From Chara braunii (Eukaryota > Streptophyta > Charophyceae > Charales > Characeae): DNA of 20,607 nt. The notes beneath the pieces are model-generated. The model did not search any database. It worked only from the letters and a program-made list of their open reading frames with translations, and had not been told where the DNA came from. The translations under genes were made by a program, and so were the position numbers. Below are positions 16,902 to 20,607 of this stretch, in pieces; the stretch's first letter is position 1, and every line of letters starts with the position of its first letter. Location: contig BFEA01000129.1 in the NCBI GenBank assembly GCA_003427395.1, forward strand, positions 2,034,257 to 2,054,863, written 5' to 3'.

Positions 16902-18172
16902 AAGTTGATGACAGTGAGCTGAAAAAGAATGCAGCAATAGCTCGAGCATTACAAGAATTAGATTCTCAATTACTCTCTCGTATGGAATATCGATGGCAAG
17001 GTATGAGGGTTCGAGGCAAAATTAGGAAGCATCAGACACAAGGATCTATGGATGCTAGATTCTTTGCTATGGCAAGATTCCGTACTGGGAGGACAATCAT
17101 AGAGGCATTGACCGATCCTCGTCATCTAGATGGTCCACTTGTTACTTCGACGGCTGAATGCACTAAAATTGCAAGAGATTTTTTTAAAGATATTTTTCTA
17201 TCTGGGATTGGTGATATCCCACTGAATCAACGAAGTGGGGAGATAGACGACTTCCTAACACCTTTGACCAAAACCCTATCCATGGATCAGAGGGAGCAAC
17301 TTGATTTGCCTTTAACAAAAGATGAAGTATGGAATGCGCTGATCCTCATGGAGGAGGAAAAAACTCCCGACATTGATGGATTACCAAAGGAACTTTGGGA
17401 GTCAATTTGGGACTTTATCTCCCAAGACCTCATGGACTTCTATCAAGCAGTATGGGAGTCAGGCCAGATGGGGGAAATTGTGGGGCAAGGTGTCTTGACA
17501 CTATTATATAAGAAAGGAGATAAATATAATATTAAAAATTATCGCCCCATTACATTGCTAACAGTAGTGTATAAGCTTATCTCTAAGGTCCTTACTAATC
17601 GCCTGGATAAGTATATTGCAAATATCATTCAGCCCTCCCAAACTGGGTTCATGCAGGGGAGAAATATTTGGGACAATATTCTGCTCATTAATAAACTCAT
17701 CAAGCTCTCCGGTCAGTCTAAGCATAACGCTGCGTTTATTTTCATTGAGTTTGAGAAAGCTTATGATCATGTTGATTGTTTTTTTTTGGATAAGTGTCTA
17801 GAAAAATTCAACTTTGGACCACACTTCAGAAGATGGATAAAAATTCTGCATAGAAACGCCACAACAAGGGTTATGGTTAATGGCAATATCGCACCTCCCA
17901 TTGTACTTCTGAGATCAGTAAGACAGGGGGACCCAATTGCTCCCCTCCTCTTTGTGATCATTATGGAAGCTCTTGCAGCTAACTTAAGACATCACAAAGA
18001 CATAAGACGTATTCAGATTTCTTCTATCCCAGAGGAAGCTATCCCAGTCTGTTCTCTCTTTGCAGATGATCTCTCTCTGATGGTTGATGCATCACAAGAG
18101 AATTTGGATACAATCAAGAGAATTATGGACATTGGGATGGTGGATTCATTACCAAGGAGTAAAAACCCCTGA
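16892..18172 (+). pseudogene. LINE reverse transcriptase domain
   Basis: One frame is open from 16892 to the stop at 18172. Taking the Met at 16982 as residue 1, it shows TPDIDGLPKELW (about 134-145), LLYKKGDKYNIKNYRPITLL (fingers), a QTGFMQGRNIWDN motif, motif A FIFIEFEKAYDHV (about 253-265), motif B SVRQGDPIAPLLF and motif C FADDLSLMV (Asp codons at 18065 and 18068). In motif A the first catalytic position holds Glu (GAG at 17747-17749, residue 256) where LINE RTs have Asp. The frame ends 30-odd residues after FADD with a non-homologous tail (DSLPRSKNP), consistent with a small deletion or frameshift there. RT would copy LINE RNA at a nicked target. The 16982 Met is arbitrary; the frame is older and longer. 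Confidence 0.9.
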
Positions 18173-19600
18173 ACAACCTTGCATTAAAGGGATTTAATCA
18201 GATATTCCCATTAGAGTTTTGGGAGTGTCCCTATCAGCTACAGGTAAGCCAACAACCAACAATATTGGGATTTTGCAACAAGCTCAGTTGAAACTAGGGT
18301 TGTGAAAAGATAAAAATACATCCATATTTGGACGATCCTTGATAATTAATAATGTGGTCTTAGCTTCCATTTGGTATAAATCGGCAATATGGGCCTTAGA
18401 TAAAGTCACCCTCAAGATATGTCAACGTTAACTAGCGGGTTTCTTATGGCGTGAGAACCATGATCGGGAAAATGTTATTAGCGGAGTCGCTTGGTTATCA
18501 ATAATCCAACCTAAATGTAAGGTTGGCCTTGGGATCATTGACCCTCAAATCCAAGCTATAGCCCTTTCCTTACAATGGATTAAACGTCTCTTACTTAACC
18601 CCATCACTCCTTGGAATCTACTCGTCAGTGAGCAAATTAGGAGGTTAGCACCTCCTACACCAGATGTGATAGACCCACTTATATGGATCGAGAATCGCTC
18701 TTGGTCTCTCTCAAGGGGGTCTCCAGTGGATCTTCACCATCAGGATCTCTCGGATAGACAATCAACCAGGAGTGACATCTGCAAGGATCCCTTTTGGATC
18801 ACATTGATGAAAAACTGGAGGAAACTTCCCCTACCCGATAAAGTACCCCCAGAGAGATGGGAGGAGGTATGCCAACAACCCGTATTTAACAATACATTTA
18901 TTAGAGATTCTCATGGGTGTGTTCTTCACTGTATGGATGCCCCTTGGAAATGATGGATCAAGAGAGGAATTATACGTATTAAGGACTTATGGAACCATGC
19001 AATTCGAGATTGGTTCTCAGCCTCTGACCTCCAAGATCGCCTGCGCTATTGTCATCATCGAAGTTCTGCTCTAGAGCAAATAATTGATGTAATCCCCATG
19101 GATTGGGTTAGGATTCTAAGAAAAGGGCCTAAGCTTCTCCCGGGGGATTAGGTGACAATCCATAATCATAAAGGGATCGTGGGGAATATAATGGAGACTC
19201 TTAATTCAGAGGATATCCTCATATCTATCTCACAGATACAAGAGGATGGATTCCTTAATTCCTAGGTACACTTTGTAATTGTGAAGTACCATTACGAGCT
19301 CAATATATACGAGTGTTATTTTGTGAGATTACCCGGATCTTAAATCATCTACTTGCATTAACCACCCATGCTATGGATGTAAGAGCATTAACCCCTTTTC
19401 TTTGGGCTTTTGAAAAACGAGAAAAATTGTTAGAATTTTATGAAAGAGTTTTGGGAGCAAGAATGCATGCTAGTTATATACTAAAGTTTATGATAAATGA
19501 CTTTCCTTCAAGCCAGACACACCAATTTCTCATCTTCCATTCGATCCGCAGAATTGGACTTGGTCCTGCCCAGGTAATCAAGGGAGTTCACACTCTAGAT
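18173..19600 (+). pseudogene. LINE connection region after RT
   Basis: Coding texture continues on the plus strand with stops. At about 18190-18430 it reads VLGVSLSATGKP, then IFGRSLIINNVVLASIWYKS, the usual segment after the RT thumb in plant LINEs. At about 18440-18660 it reads LAGFLWRENHDRENV and VAWLSIIQPKCKVGLGI. From 18666 to 18953 a 95-codon open stretch is followed by a TGA, after which the frame goes on (IKRGIIRIKDLWNHA). At least four in-frame stops and one or two frame changes are present. No catalytic domain is expected here. Confidence 0.75.
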
Positions 19601-20298
19601 CCTTGCACACTCTATCTGTTAAATCCACCTACAGAATGCTCCACCCCAGGATTAAATTAAAAAATCGCATTGAAAATCATTGGATGAAGAATCTTAACAT
19701 AGGCAAAGATGAATTGAGAAGGATCCAATGGTTTCAAACTTGTAAAACTAGGCCAGTAAAGGTAACCTCCTTACAATGGCAAATTGTTCACTGATGCCTT
19801 CCAACAAATGACTGGATCATTGACAAAACCTTATTAGAACAAAAATGTATCGCTTAACCCTGGTGCAAGTTTTGTAGATCTGCATTCCCACCCAAGCTCA
19901 TACATGAGACAATTGAGCACATTTTTCTCTAATGCCCAGGGTCGGTCTGGCTTTGGCGGTGGTGGGATAGGATTTGGAACCAATTGGGCACCACCCTCCC
20001 CTGGCCCTAGGAATGGAAAGCCCTCCTCCTGGAAGATTGGCACCCGGAGCAAGTCGACGAGTTCACAATTAACCTGTTCATGATCAGTAGAAGAGCAATT
20101 ACTTGGGCAATCTGGTTAAGAACATATACCTATGAAATGAAAGGCGCTCGCCTGGATGGCCCAAGATTCACTGAAAGTGTTAAACTACATGTTCAAACAG
20201 ATCTAACTATTAAATGGAAAAATGTAAAAGAAAAAATCCACTATCTATCATTAAAAAATGAGATCTGGTATCACATTAAACAATTCAATAGAAGCTAG
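19580..20298 (+). pseudogene. LINE C-terminal zinc-binding domain (zf-RVT type)
   Basis: The frame entering at 19603 reads [10 protein letters not shown], the usual start of the plant LINE zf-RVT domain, then WFQTCKTRPVKVTSLQWQIVH, a stop, LPTNDWIIDKTLL, another stop, and WCKFC ... HETIEHIFL-stop-CPGS. The Cys-x2-Cys followed by His and Cys in an ETxEHxFxxC context is the hallmark of this family. The domain continues in one frame to 20298 (FMISRRAITWAIWL, then a Lys-rich end IWYHIKQFNRS and a stop). It probably binds LINE RNA. Four in-frame stops inactivate it. Confidence 0.85.
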
Positions 20299-20607
20299 TT
20301 TGGGGAGGACCAGGGAGGGAGGCTGGGGCAGGTGGTGTGGGAAGGTGCACATGAGGATTCACAAGGGTGTTTCCAAAATCCCTTTCCCCTACCAGGATCT
20401 TGTCTGGTTCCCTCTTCGTGGTACGTGTAAAGATAGAGAATGTCCCTCCTGTTTCATAATGACATAATGGTAGGATTCTGTGCTTGATTTGCAAGAATTT
20501 TTTTGGCGCCCTGGTTGGGTGAAAAGACACATAGTTTCTATTCTCAATTCCTAAAGGGACGCTGGGCCCGGTTCCCCACATGTTTTGTCGGGTTACTCCG
20601 GGTAGAC
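20299..20607 (+). other. LINE 3' untranslated region or flank
   Basis: Purine-rich at 20300-20350, then mixed sequence with no recognised domain. No poly-A or simple-repeat tail is visible before the window ends, so the LINE 3' boundary may lie beyond it. Confidence 0.4.

Larger units (their letters stand above)
16575..20300 (+). mobile_element. 5'-truncated plant-type LINE (non-LTR retrotransposon)
   Basis: The order endonuclease tail, RT, connection region and C-terminal zinc-binding domain matches ORF2 of plant L1-type LINEs. Most of the endonuclease and all of ORF1 are missing, which is usual for incomplete target-primed reverse transcription. The 3' end and any poly-A tail are not clearly seen before the window ends. 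Many stops and several frameshifts make it inactive. Confidence 0.85.

Overview
This window looks like a block of decayed transposable elements from a nuclear genome of the green-plant lineage. I see no intact host gene, no rRNA and no prokaryotic gene organisation. The retroelements are Ty3/gypsy LTR retrotransposons and a plant-type LINE with a C-terminal zinc-binding domain. Long Ser/Asp/Glu-rich and Arg-rich extensions behind the gypsy integrase, and the wording of its RNase H, remind me of repeats from the charophyte alga Chara. That assignment is from memory, not from a search.

Layout. Positions 1-4537 hold element B, a gypsy element on the minus strand that runs off the left edge: aspartic protease (200-732), gag with capsid and zinc knuckle (1040-2455), a long non-coding leader (2456-3982), a primer-binding site matching initiator-Met tRNA at 11 of 12 bases (3983-3994), and the start of its LTR. 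Positions 4538-14476 hold element A, a second minus-strand gypsy element between two diverged 0.7-kb direct repeats that I read as its LTRs. From its 5' end (high coordinates) it carries protease, reverse transcriptase, RNase H, integrase and a long C-terminal extension. Every domain has in-frame stops or frameshifts, and the RT catalytic YxDD box reads YMDY.

Two non-autonomous inverted-repeat elements have landed inside element A: a 522-bp foldback between RT and RNase H (9529-10050) and a 970-bp AT-rich element behind the protease (11660-12629). Removing either one with a single target duplication makes the broken reading frame line up again. Between the 5' LTR and the protease, where gag would be expected, the opposite (plus) strand carries a coding-like stretch with two CxxC pairs (13163-13709). 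This is the most unusual item in the window.

Positions 14477-16560 hold short repeats: a 95-bp direct repeat, a 200-bp inverted-repeat element flanked by TTAA, a 35-39 bp tandem repeat, a second degenerate tandem array and a tRNA-like SINE head. From about 16575 a 5'-truncated LINE on the plus strand runs to about 20300 (endonuclease tail, RT, connection region, zinc-binding domain), with frameshifts, stops and a Glu in place of the first catalytic Asp of its RT. The genes do not work together as a system. The window records nested, successive insertions followed by point-mutation decay.
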